13,500 nucleotides of DNA from an uncultured Verrucomicrobiota bacterium (GTDB lineage: Bacteria > Verrucomicrobiota > Verrucomicrobiae > Opitutales > Opitutaceae), in NCBI GenBank assembly GCA_946481225.1, contig CAMLNJ010000024.1, positions 1-13,500 of the forward strand, written 5' to 3'. A program made the translations under genes and the position numbers. This document shows positions 6,828 through 13,500 of the stretch, one piece after another (the first letter of the stretch is position 1; every line of letters starts with the position of its first letter). The notes beneath the pieces are model-generated. The model was not told the origin of the DNA and made no database searches. It saw nothing but the letters and a program-made list of their open reading frames with translations.

Positions 6828-7364
6828 ATGATCGCCTCAACTCAAACGAATCATCCGCTGGCCAACGGCGGCGAATCTCTTGAACCGCATGCGCGGGTCG
6901 AGACCGCTTGCGCCAGGCTGCGCACGGCGGGGCTTCGCATCACCCAACCGCGTATCGCCATCCTCGGCGTCCTGATCGCGCGCGGTCAGCCGCTGAGCAT
7001 CGAGCAAATCCACGGCGAATTGCGCAACCGCTCCTGCGATCTCGTCACGGTTTACCGCTGCCTCGCCGCCTTCGAGGAGATCGGCCTCGTTCGCCGCTCC
7101 TTCTTCCACAACGGCACCAGCCTCTATCAGCTGAGCGACCGCAAGGACTCCGTTTACCACGTCGTCGCGAAAGACGGCAGCGAGATCCGCTCGCTCGACA
7201 CCGAGACCAGCGCCCGCCTCGCCGCCGTGATCAAGCAAGTCGAGGACCAGCTGAAGGCAGAGGGCTACACCGACGTCAGCCACCTCCTTGAGTTCTTCGC
7301 CAAGGCGCCCGAGTCCGCCGACCGCGCCCGCGCCGGCCAGGTCAAGATTCCCGCCGCCAACTGA
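6828..7364 (+). CDS. Fur-family transcriptional regulator with degenerate metal sites
   Basis: 178 residues from the ATG at 6828; a GTG at 6771 would add 19 residues of poor character. The Fur winged helix is clear: GLRITQPRIAILGVL (35-49), LSIEQIHGEL (56-65), DLVTVYRCLAAFEEIGLVRR (71-90) and a wing ending GTSLYQLSD (96-104). The dimerisation domain is present by length, but the family metal motif HHHDHLICxxCG is replaced by SVYHVVAKDGSE. Both cysteines of that CxxC and most of the histidines are absent. The hinge His (E. coli His33) aligns with Gln54 and the wing Glu81 with Gln101. His111 and His152 remain and may align with retained family ligands. DNA binding is therefore likely, but metal sensing of the Fur/Zur/PerR kind is doubtful. 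It converges with a superoxide dismutase gene and diverges from the Minf_1886-type gene. Confidence 0.88.
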   Translation: MIASTQTNHPLANGGESLEPHARVETACARLRTAGLRITQPRIAILGVLIARGQPLSIEQIHGELRNRSCDLVTVYRCLAAFEEIGLVRRSFFHNGTSLYQLSDRKDSVYHVVAKDGSEIRSLDTETSARLAAVIKQVEDQLKAEGYTDVSHLLEFFAKAPESADRARAGQVKIPAAN

Positions 7365-7391
7365 TTTTCGGCTCTCTCTCGCGATCCGTTT

Positions 7392-7442
7392 GCGCGAAAA
7401 AACAAGCCCCCCGGCCCCCGTGCCCGGGCGGTTTTTTTGCGC
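7392..7442. terminator. Bidirectional terminator between the Fur-like and superoxide dismutase genes
   Basis: A GC stem (about CCCCCCGG with CCGGGCGG, one mismatch, 7408-7431) is flanked by AAAAAA (7397-7402) and TTTTTTT (7432-7438). The flanks also pair: GCGC before the A-run with GCGC after the T-run. A T-tract follows the hairpin whichever strand is read. It lies 28 bases after the regulator stop and 119 bases beyond the convergent dismutase stop. Confidence 0.75.
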
Positions 7443-7455
7443 CCGTGGCGTGGCT

Positions 7456-7480
7456 GCAGCCGCGACCGTGCCGGTCGCGT
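7456..7480 (+). repeat. Single REP-like palindrome
   Basis: GCAGC followed by CGCGACCG-TGC-CGGTCGCG (7461-7479), a perfect 8-bp stem. It matches copy A at 2801-2824 except for paired changes: the A-T pair near the stem base in copy A is G-C here, and the loop is TGC instead of TGT. A decayed inverted mate may lie at 7513-7534 (minus strand GCAGTCGTGGCCTGTGTCGCC). It sits between the terminator and the dismutase stop. Confidence 0.55.
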
Positions 7481-7561
7481 CCGATCGGAGAGTCCGCGTG
7501 AATCGGGAGAAGCGGCGACACAGGCCACGACTGCAATCACCGCCCCGGCATCGCCTCCGGC

Positions 7562-8296
7562 TCAAAGCGCGGCGACGTTCGCGAAAGCCGCCTCGGCCGC
7601 GTCCCAGTTGAGCACTTTCCAAAACGCCTGCACGTAGTCCGCCCGGCGATTCTGATAGGCGAGATAGTAGGCGTGCTCCCACACATCGAGGGCGATGATC
7701 GGCTGCGCGCCCTGCATGAGCGGCGAGTCTTGGTTGGCCGTCGAGATGACCCGCAGGCCGCCGTCCTGCCAGACCAGCCAGGCCCACCCGCTGCCGAACC
7801 GCGATGTCGCCGCCTGCGCGAACTCCTTTTGGAACTCTTCAAGGCCGCCGAACTGCTTCGTGATCGCGGCGCGGAGCGGACCCGCGCGGTAATCGGCCGG
7901 CGGCGCGAGATTCGTCCAGAAAAAGCTGTGGTTCAGATGCCCTCCGAGCTGGTTGCGCAAAGTGGTGCGCAGCGGGTCCTCGAAGGCGTCGAGCCGGGTG
8001 ATCAATTGCTCGCCGCCGAGCTCGCGCAGATCGGGGCGCGATTCGAGCGCCTTGTTCGCCGCGTTGACGTAGGCTTGGTGGTGCTTCGTGTGGTGAATCT
8101 CCATCGTCCGCGCGTCGATGTGCGGCGCGAGCGCGTCGTAGGCGTAGGGCAAGGGAGGCAGGGTGAAGACCGGCGCCCCGCCCGCCGCCGCGGGCGCGCC
8201 CTGGGCCATGGATGCCCGCCCCCACCCCAGCAACGCGGCGCCGAAACCGAGGCTCTTGAGAACGTGACGGCGCGTGACGGCGGGGATGGAGTGCAT
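7562..8296 (-). CDS. sodA: Superoxide dismutase, Mn-type, Tat-exported
   Basis: 244 residues from the ATG at 8296; an upstream TTG at 8332 is unlikely. The enzyme converts superoxide to hydrogen peroxide and oxygen. The N terminus is a twin-arginine signal: TRRHVLK (8-14), a hydrophobic stretch, then a likely cut after ASMA (31). The mature part follows E. coli SodA closely: [31 protein letters not shown] with the first ligand His, [10 protein letters not shown] with the second, and DVWEHAYY with Asp and the last His. GGHLNHS and [10 protein letters not shown] carry the Gly and Gln pattern of manganese enzymes, not the iron pattern. Folded, metal-loaded export is consistent with Tat use. The response regulator gene ends 60 bases upstream on the same strand, so readthrough from that operon is possible. 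No strong Shine-Dalgarno site is visible. Confidence 0.93.
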   Translation of the reverse strand: MHSIPAVTRRHVLKSLGFGAALLGWGRASMAQGAPAAAGGAPVFTLPPLPYAYDALAPHIDARTMEIHHTKHHQAYVNAANKALESRPDLRELGGEQLITRLDAFEDPLRTTLRNQLGGHLNHSFFWTNLAPPADYRAGPLRAAITKQFGGLEEFQKEFAQAATSRFGSGWAWLVWQDGGLRVISTANQDSPLMQGAQPIIALDVWEHAYYLAYQNRRADYVQAFWKVLNWDAAEAAFANVAAL

Positions 8297-8356
8297 AAAA
8301 ACGGAGAAAATAAGTCCCTGGGCTCGGCGCAAACGCAGGCTACGGGTTTGCGCGAT

Positions 8357-9118
8357 TTACGGCGCTTTTCCCGCCTCCGCCCCCGGGCCCGGGCCCGATC
8401 CGTCCGCCTCGGCCACGCAACGATAGCCGACCCCGTGAATCGTCAAAATGGTGCTCGGAGCCTCCGCGTCCGTCTCCACCTTTTTGCGAAGCTGCGCCAC
8501 GTGCTGGTCGAGCGTGCGCGTGGTGCCGGAATAGCCGAGGCCCCAGACGGCGTTGAGCAACTGGTCGCGAGTCAGCGCCTCCCCCGCGTGCGCGGCGAAT
8601 ACCTCGGCGAGCCGCAGCTCGCGCGCGGTCAGCGTCTCGGGCCGCCGCCCCGGCAGACGCGCCGAAAAGGCGCGGCGGTCGATCTCGGCGCGCCCAAGCC
8701 GAAACACCGCCGGGAGCGCGGCGCCGGCCTGCGCCGCCGCCGCCGAAGAGGCGCGTCCGCGCCGCAGCAAGGCCTCCACCCGGGCCAGCAGCTCGCGGAT
8801 GCCGAAGGGCTTCACCACATAATCGTCCGCCCCGAGCTTCAGACCCACGACCTTGTCCACCTCCTCGCCCTTCGCGGTAAGGAACAGCACCGGCGTCGAC
8901 GCGCCCGCGGCGCGCAGCTCCCGGCAGACGTCGTAGCCGCTCGCCTTCGGCATCATGACGTCGAGGATCACGAGATCGTATCTCGACTGCGGATACAGTT
9001 TCAGGGCCTGCGCCCCGTCGGAGGCTGCGACGACGTCGTAGCCCTCGCTCTCGAGGGTGGCGGCGAGGCCGAGGCGGATGTTGGCGTCGTCCTCGGCGAT
9101 CAAGACACGGGCTTTCAT
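8357..9118 (-). CDS. Two-component response regulator, OmpR/PhoB family
   Basis: 253 residues. The N-terminal receiver domain shows the acidic pocket EDD (9-11), phospho-acceptor Asp53 in DLVILDVMMPKASGYD, Thr81 in LFLTAKGE and Lys103 in DDYVVKPFG. A linker rich in Ala and Arg follows. The winged-helix DNA-binding domain (about 158-240) has LTARELRLAEVF, ALTRDQLLNAVWG, TRTLDQHVAQLRKKVE and the closing TIHGVGYRC. It is a transcription factor activated by phosphorylation. The ATG start overlaps the stop of the histidine kinase gene by 4 bases (ATGA), so the kinase is its almost certain partner. The short tail is Gly/Pro-rich (GSGPGPG). Target genes are unknown; autoregulation of the operon is the simplest guess. 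Confidence 0.94.
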   Translation of the reverse strand: MKARVLIAEDDANIRLGLAATLESEGYDVVAASDGAQALKLYPQSRYDLVILDVMMPKASGYDVCRELRAAGASTPVLFLTAKGEEVDKVVGLKLGADDYVVKPFGIRELLARVEALLRRGRASSAAAAQAGAALPAVFRLGRAEIDRRAFSARLPGRRPETLTARELRLAEVFAAHAGEALTRDQLLNAVWGLGYSGTTRTLDQHVAQLRKKVETDAEAPSTILTIHGVGYRCVAEADGSGPGPGAEAGKAP

Positions 9119-11040
9119 GGGAAAAGAGGAAGGGTGAGGGCGAAAGCCGCGCCGCCGCCGGGCGCCGCCTCGCAGCGCAGGTCGCCGCCCAGGCCGCGGG
9201 CGAGCTGCCGCGCGATGCTCAGGCCGAGCCCCGCGCCCGCCTTCTCGGCGACGAGGCGGTCGTCGACGCGGTGAAATTTCTCGAAAATCCGCTCCCGCTG
9301 CTCCGCCGGCACGCCCGGGCCGCGGTCGGCGACGACCAGCCTCGCCCGCGCGCCGCCATCCGTCCCCTCGGTCGAAAGCCGCAACAAAACCGCGCCTCCT
9401 TCGGCCGCGTATTTGCACGCGTTGTCCAGCAGGTTGAGCACGATCTGCTCGACCGCGTCGCGATCCGTCGTCAGCGCCAGCGACTCCTGCGCCTCGACCC
9501 GAAGCGCCAGACCGGCGACGGCCAGGCGCGGCGCGTGGGTATCGGCGAGCCGGCGCAGCTCCGCCGCCAGATCGAGGGCGGCCGGGGCGTATTTTTTCTT
9601 CCCCTGCTCGAGCCGGCTGAAATCGAGGACGTTGGCGACCAGCCGGCCGAGGCGCTGCGTCTCCTGGCCGATGGTGACGAGATAGTCGGCGCGCTTCGCC
9701 TCGTCCCGCACCCGCCCCTCGGCGAGCAGCTCGGCGTAGAGCCGGATCGTCGTGAGCGGCGTCTTCAACTCGTGGGAGACGTTAGCCACGAAAGACGTCT
9801 TCCGCGCGGCCTCGATCTCGCTCAGGCGCGCCTGACGGACGAGCAAGGCCCCGGCCGCCAGGATCGCGAGCACGAGCAAGCCGACCAACGCGACGCCAAA
9901 CGCGAAGAAGCCGCCTGCCGACGATGCGCCGTATTCGCGGGCCGCCATGCGCGCGACAACGGTCCAGCCCGGCAGGGTCGCCTCGGCGAGGGGGACTTCC
10001 AAAATCTCGGGCAGCTCGGGCGATCCCGCCTGGTGCCAGGCGCCCCCGTCCGCGTCGCGGACCGCGTAGGCTTCGCCGGGCTCGGCCGAGACGGGAAACA
10101 CCTCGCCGAGGCGGGCCTTGATCGCGTCGAGCCGTAATTCAAGGCCGATCACGGTGCGATCCGGCAACTCCCGCCAGCCGAAGAGATGCAGACCGGTCGT
10201 GTCGCGCCACGGGGTCCACCCTGAGCGCGTCAGTGGATCGGGCCGGATCGCAACATTCGTCGGAGCCCGGGAGTCCAATGATGGCGAGTCGTCGAGCCGG
10301 ACCTGCGCCCGGAAGGCCGCGGCGCCCTCGCTCGCGACCTCGGCCACGGACACCGGGACATTCTCCACCTGAAAAACCGGCGCCGCCGATGGCGCGGCCG
10401 CAAGACCTTGTTCGGCCAGTCCGTTGGCGACCACGTCGGCGTAGTTGCGCACTTTTGCCGCACCTTGGGCAAGCTGACGGACGCTCTGATACTGGTTTAC
10501 ATTGAAGGAGATGTCGCCGCGCACTTGCCCAGCTAGATCGACTTGGGATTCGGATTTCTTCAGCGCCTGCGAGCTCGCCTCGGGAGCGGCCTCGCCCGCC
10601 AGCACGGCGGCTGATTCCCCCGGGATGGACGGGCGACCCGGCTCGGTCCAAGGAACCTCGCGGCCGAGCCAGCCTCGGAGGGGATCGCTCGTCGCGCCCC
10701 AGATCGGACGCCCCTCGGCCGTGGCGCGAAAGACGTCGCGGACGAAGGGATTGCTCGCCTGCCACTCCGTGAGGAAGGCGCGCGGCTCTTTCTGCGGGGC
10801 CTCCAGCAGGGTCGTCATGAGGGCCGATTGCACGTCGCCGACGAGCAGCTCGATATTCTCGGCGATGAGCCGGGCGCGAGACTCGACCGCCGCGCGACGC
10901 GACTCGCGCGCGGCCTCCTCGCGCTCCGCCAGCCGCGTCCGCTCACGCGCGAGCAGGCCCAGCGCCAGTGCCCCCACCGTCAGCGCGGGCAGGAGCAGGC
11001 ACAGTCCGTAAAGCCAAAGGCGGCGGGCGACGACGGTCAC
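9115..11040 (-). CDS. Membrane sensor histidine kinase, large periplasmic domain, no HAMP
   Basis: 641 residues from the GTG at 11040, which overlaps the upstream stop as GTGA. TM1 spans about 8-30 (LWLYGLCLLLPALTVGALAL) and TM2 about 377-401 (FFAFGVALVGLLVLAILAAG). Between them lies a periplasmic region of about 345 residues that I cannot assign. It opens with a charged helical stretch (ARERTRLAEREEAARE). The H-box FVANVSHELKTPLTTIRL carries His423 only about 20 residues after TM2, leaving no room for a HAMP domain. The N-box (VLNLLDNACKYA, about 534-545), G1 (ADRGPGVP), F-box (IFEKFHR) and G2 (GAGLGLSIA) are intact, so it should be an active HisKA/HATPase_c kinase. Translational coupling to both neighbours suggests that it senses something connected with the secreted proteins encoded upstream. 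A longer open frame to 12477 is not the real start. Confidence 0.92.
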   Translation of the reverse strand: MTVVARRLWLYGLCLLLPALTVGALALGLLARERTRLAEREEAARESRRAAVESRARLIAENIELLVGDVQSALMTTLLEAPQKEPRAFLTEWQASNPFVRDVFRATAEGRPIWGATSDPLRGWLGREVPWTEPGRPSIPGESAAVLAGEAAPEASSQALKKSESQVDLAGQVRGDISFNVNQYQSVRQLAQGAAKVRNYADVVANGLAEQGLAAAPSAAPVFQVENVPVSVAEVASEGAAAFRAQVRLDDSPSLDSRAPTNVAIRPDPLTRSGWTPWRDTTGLHLFGWRELPDRTVIGLELRLDAIKARLGEVFPVSAEPGEAYAVRDADGGAWHQAGSPELPEILEVPLAEATLPGWTVVARMAAREYGASSAGGFFAFGVALVGLLVLAILAAGALLVRQARLSEIEAARKTSFVANVSHELKTPLTTIRLYAELLAEGRVRDEAKRADYLVTIGQETQRLGRLVANVLDFSRLEQGKKKYAPAALDLAAELRRLADTHAPRLAVAGLALRVEAQESLALTTDRDAVEQIVLNLLDNACKYAAEGGAVLLRLSTEGTDGGARARLVVADRGPGVPAEQRERIFEKFHRVDDRLVAEKAGAGLGLSIARQLARGLGGDLRCEAAPGGGAAFALTLPLFP

Positions 11041-12215
11041 GGGACGGAAAGTTTGGGCGCGTCGAGGCGCGACACAACGCCGCGCTTTTCCGCCAGCGCC
11101 CGATAGGCGCCAAAACGCCGGTCCCAGCGCCAGCGCGCCCCGCCGTCGGCGCGGAACTCGCGCTCGATTTCCTCGGCCAGCGCGGGCGTCACCACTTCGG
11201 AACGGCCAACCAGCACCCGTTCCAGTTTTTCCGGCGCAGGCTGGAGCCGCAGGGGCAGCACGCGGTCGGTGAAGGCGCGAGGCACGATCCAGAACACCCG
11301 TAACCCCTCGCGTTCGAAATAGCTTTCGCGCCACGTCGCCAGGAGGGCATCCGCCTCCTCGCCGCTGAGTCCCGCGCGAATCAACGGTCCGCGCAGGATG
11401 TCGGCCGGCCGCGCCGGTCCATCCGCCTTGGCCTCCACCGCGGGCAACTCCTTCACCTCGCCCGCCGCCAAGCCTCCGGCCCAGCGGAAGCGCTCCACGC
11501 CATCCCGTCGGTGATCGTAGACCCAGACGAAAGAAAGCGGTTCGGCCCCGAGATTTTCGAGATGCAGGGCGTCGTCGTTGATCGAAACCCGAAGGGGCAC
11601 GGAGAAGTTTCCGATGCCGCGATAAAAGAGAAAGCCCTCCCGCGTGTCTCCCGGACCGCGCAGAATATTCGCGCTCCCCACCCGGGCGCGGGGCCACTGC
11701 GGCGTTTCCCAGTCGGGCAAATCGGCAACGAAGGGCGCGCCCGGAGCCTCGACCTCGACATCCCACGCGATCGAACCGTAAAATCCGGCCGCGAAGTCCA
11801 CCGGCGCCGGGCGCGAGCCCCGCTCCGCGGGCGGCAGCGTCTCGCCGCCGACCCGCGGCGGATACCATTGGCTGATCGATCCGCCGATGAAATCCACCTC
11901 GGCGCGCAATCGGAAGGGAGCGGCGGAGTAAACATAGAGCACGGGAGTCTCCATCTTCACGGTCACGTTGCTCACCGGGCGCGACCAGCCCTTGTTGGCG
12001 GGGGCGAAGCCCTCGTGGCATTGGACAAAATTGGGCAGGCGCTCCTCCTCGATCTCCAAACCGGGCAAAAGCGCCCCGTCCGGCGCATGCACCGTGGTAA
12101 AAGTGCCCCACTCGTGCACCGTGAAGCGCGGCGACGGCTCCTCCGCGCACGCGACACCGGCGCCAAATGTGAGAAAAGCGGCGGCCAACAGAATCGATCG
12201 ACGTGTGATTTTCAT
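11037..12215 (-). CDS. Secreted protein with VHEWGTFTTV motif, function unknown
   Basis: 392 residues. The N terminus MKITRRSILLAAAFLTFGAG is a signal peptide with cleavage probably after ACA (24). TRRSILL resembles a twin-arginine motif, so Tat export is possible. The mature protein opens with FTVHEWGTFTTVHAPDG. Similar HEWGTFT openings occur, as far as I recall, in unannotated secreted proteins of Verrucomicrobia and Planctomycetes. Other notable parts are NFVQCHEGFAPANKGW, KMETPVLYVYS, ISQWYPPRVGG and FLFYRGIGNFSVPLRVS. Beta-strand-like stretches dominate the first 250 residues, with a helical C-terminal third. No catalytic motif is recognised. Its ATG overlaps the stop of the rhodanese-like gene and its stop overlaps the kinase start, placing it in the middle of the operon. 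A ligand-presenting or accessory role for the sensor is an inference from this position only. Confidence 0.85.
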   Translation of the reverse strand: MKITRRSILLAAAFLTFGAGVACAEEPSPRFTVHEWGTFTTVHAPDGALLPGLEIEEERLPNFVQCHEGFAPANKGWSRPVSNVTVKMETPVLYVYSAAPFRLRAEVDFIGGSISQWYPPRVGGETLPPAERGSRPAPVDFAAGFYGSIAWDVEVEAPGAPFVADLPDWETPQWPRARVGSANILRGPGDTREGFLFYRGIGNFSVPLRVSINDDALHLENLGAEPLSFVWVYDHRRDGVERFRWAGGLAAGEVKELPAVEAKADGPARPADILRGPLIRAGLSGEEADALLATWRESYFEREGLRVFWIVPRAFTDRVLPLRLQPAPEKLERVLVGRSEVVTPALAEEIEREFRADGGARWRWDRRFGAYRALAEKRGVVSRLDAPKLSVP

Positions 12216-12781
12216 GGCTTGGTGGTCGAAATCTCGGAGGCGGAGGAAACGGCGATGGCGACGGATCCGCCCGCGAAAGGCAGCTTGCTCGAAGCCACTT
12301 TGAGCAGCGGCCCGAGCTCGTAAACCCGCGTGTAGCCATAGGCGCGCAGCGAGGTGTAGGTGGAGACGTTGAGCGACACCGTGATCGCCTTCGTCGGAAA
12401 CACGTCGAGCCGGTCGGCGAAGTTGTTGTTGCAGTAGATGAGCACCGGCGTGTCGAGGTTCGGGATGACCGCGGCAAGCGACTCGGCGGTGAACTCCGTG
12501 AAGGGCAGGTTCACCGCGCCCGCGATGTGCAGACGCCGGTAACGCGACTCCGTCCGCGCGTCCAGGACGACCACGCCAGGGCGGCGCATCAGCTCGAGGA
12601 AGGCCTCCTCGCTCAACCGATGCGCCTCCCGCACGGGGCCGGTCTCGGTCACGAGGCGCTCAAAGCCGGGATAGTCGATGCGCGGGTTGGCGGGCGTCGA
12701 CGACGGCGCCGACGACTCCGCGTGAAGGGATGCCAGCAATACCGAGAAGATCGCGCCGGCGGTGTGTAGTTTATTTTTCAT
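12212..12781 (-). CDS. Secreted rhodanese-like domain protein
   Basis: 189 residues. A signal peptide is visible (MKNKLHTAGAIFSVLLASLHA, cleavage probably after residue 21). The rhodanese fold is shown by LSEEAFLELMRRPGVVVLDA (57-76), RLHIAGAVNLPFTEF (83-97) and TPVLIYCNNNFADR (111-124). Cys117 takes the place of the sulfur-accepting cysteine, but the loop CNNNFADR lacks the usual CxxGxR pattern. Sulfurtransferase activity is therefore uncertain and a binding or redox role is possible. A short C-terminal extension (SKLPFAGGSVAIAVSSASE) follows the domain. GGAG at 12791-12794 (minus strand) is a good Shine-Dalgarno site 9 bases before the ATG, lying over the last codons of the VWA gene. The next gene starts within this gene's stop codon (ATGA). 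Confidence 0.88.
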   Translation of the reverse strand: MKNKLHTAGAIFSVLLASLHAESSAPSSTPANPRIDYPGFERLVTETGPVREAHRLSEEAFLELMRRPGVVVLDARTESRYRRLHIAGAVNLPFTEFTAESLAAVIPNLDTPVLIYCNNNFADRLDVFPTKAITVSLNVSTYTSLRAYGYTRVYELGPLLKVASSKLPFAGGSVAIAVSSASEISTTKP

Positions 12782-12787
12782 GACGGC

Positions 12788-13500
12788 TTACTCCGCTCGC
12801 TGCTGGTTGTAGATCTGCTGCGACTTCGCCCGGTATTCCTTCCGGTCGGCGTTTCCGATGCCCTCGGCCTCGACCTTCGCCGCCTCCGCGGCCGCGGGAG
12901 CGGCGACATCGGTCACCGCGGAGTTGCCGTAGACCTGGCCGATTATTCGCATGGAGGAGCCCACCTGCCGTATGCGCCCGGCGGCTTCCTCGCGCCGCCC
13001 GGCGTCGACGAGGGCCACCGCCTCGTCGCGCGCCTCGGCCATGCGATTGACCGCGTAGTCGCTCTGCACGCGATGATTGGCGGCCGCGACGACCTCCTCC
13101 TTTTTGATGGTGAACGCGGCGGTGACGACCGCCTCCTGGCTCGCGGACCGCGCCGTCGCCGCGTCCTCGTAACGCACGCGGGCCGAGGCGACGCGCCGGC
13201 TCGAGGCCTTCGCGGCGGGCTCCAGCTCCACCTCGACGAGCGCGAACTTCTCCTGGCCGCCATAGAGCTGGTTCAGCTCCACGACGACGCGGTTGTTCTC
13301 CACCCTGCCCTCGCGTCCGACGATGCGCACCGGCCGCGCGCCCTCGGGAAACTCAAGCTCGATGACGACGCGGCGTGCCACGATGCTGAGCACGTCGCCC
13401 AGCTCCTCGTTGAAGATGCGGGGCAGGTCGCCGCTGCGCGCGACGAAGTAGGTGTTGCCGTCGCTGCGGCGCGCGAGGCGCGTCATGAGGTCCTCGTTGA
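12788..13500 (-). CDS. VWA-domain protein, C-terminal part (5' end outside window)
   Basis: The frame is open to the right edge; about 236 residues are visible, ending at TAA 12788-12790. NEDLMTRLARRSDGNTYFVA and DLPRIFNEELGDVLSIVAR are typical of the last helices of a von Willebrand factor A domain in bacterial secreted VWA proteins. The metal-binding MIDAS residues would lie beyond the window. A beta-rich region follows (VVIELEFPEGARPVRIVGRE, VVVELNQLYGGQEKFALVEV), then an alanine- and charge-rich helical tail (VNRMAEARDEAVALVDAGRR). The tail ends YRAKSQQIYNQQRAE. Such proteins usually bind protein partners outside or at the envelope. It is the first visible gene of the operon with the rhodanese-like, HEWGTFT and two-component genes; the gap to the next start is 6 bases. 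Confidence 0.85.
   Translation of the reverse strand, partial: NEDLMTRLARRSDGNTYFVARSGDLPRIFNEELGDVLSIVARRVVIELEFPEGARPVRIVGREGRVENNRVVVELNQLYGGQEKFALVEVELEPAAKASSRRVASARVRYEDAATARSASQEAVVTAAFTIKKEEVVAAANHRVQSDYAVNRMAEARDEAVALVDAGRREEAAGRIRQVGSSMRIIGQVYGNSAVTDVAAPAAAEAAKVEAEGIGNADRKEYRAKSQQIYNQQRAE

Noticed and set aside
7673..9274. 533-codon open frame on the plus strand
   Set aside because: Antisense to the dismutase and response regulator genes, both with intact catalytic motifs; Arg-rich translation with no domain.
9119..9418. N-terminal extension of the response regulator
   Set aside because: The receiver domain starts exactly at the ATG at 9118; the extension is Arg/Gly-rich and antisense-like to the kinase ATPase region.
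11041..12477. Extension of the histidine kinase frame upstream to 12477
   Set aside because: The added part is a shadow of the HEWGTFT and rhodanese-like genes; the kinase starts at the GTG overlapping the upstream stop.
1..13500. CRISPR arrays, tRNA, rRNA or a complete insertion sequence
   Set aside because: No regularly spaced direct repeats, cloverleaf with CCA-type end, rRNA-like segment or transposase-like protein was seen.

Overview
The window is GC-rich DNA with short intergenic gaps and weak or absent Shine-Dalgarno sites. It most resembles the Verrucomicrobiota, probably Opitutaceae or a relative. This rests on remembered family patterns (a Minf_1886-type protein, YidC next to NadC and BirA, a secreted HEWGTFT protein) and has not been searched.

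Layout. Positions 1-2804 run left to right: the C-terminal part of the YidC membrane insertase, an intrinsic terminator, a 177-bp terminal-inverted-repeat element that looks like a MITE, nadC (NAD synthesis) and birA (biotin-protein ligase/repressor). From 2901 to 6675 genes read right to left: a small secreted EF-hand protein, a single-chain double-domain M16 metallopeptidase and a Minf_1886-type protein. A Fur-fold regulator at 6828-7364 diverges from the last of these. It lacks most of the metal ligands of the family. It converges, across a bidirectional terminator, on a Tat-exported Mn-type superoxide dismutase (7562-8296).

From 8357 to the right edge lies a tightly packed leftward operon. 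In transcription order it encodes a VWA-domain protein (cut by the window edge), a secreted rhodanese-like protein, a secreted HEWGTFT-motif protein of unknown function, a membrane histidine kinase and an OmpR/PhoB-type response regulator. The last four genes are joined by 4-base stop/start overlaps (ATGA, GTGA, ATGA) and the first two by a 6-base gap. This cassette is the best candidate for an undescribed system: three probably extracytoplasmic proteins coupled to a two-component pair whose sensor has a large periplasmic domain and no HAMP domain.

The gaps carry REP-like palindromes headed by GTAG or a variant (2801-2882, 6096-6182, 7456-7480). Two of these sites are inverted pairs. Copies differ by compensatory stem changes, which suggests a dispersed family mobilised by an absent RAYT-type transposase. 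No tRNA, rRNA, CRISPR array or complete insertion sequence was seen.
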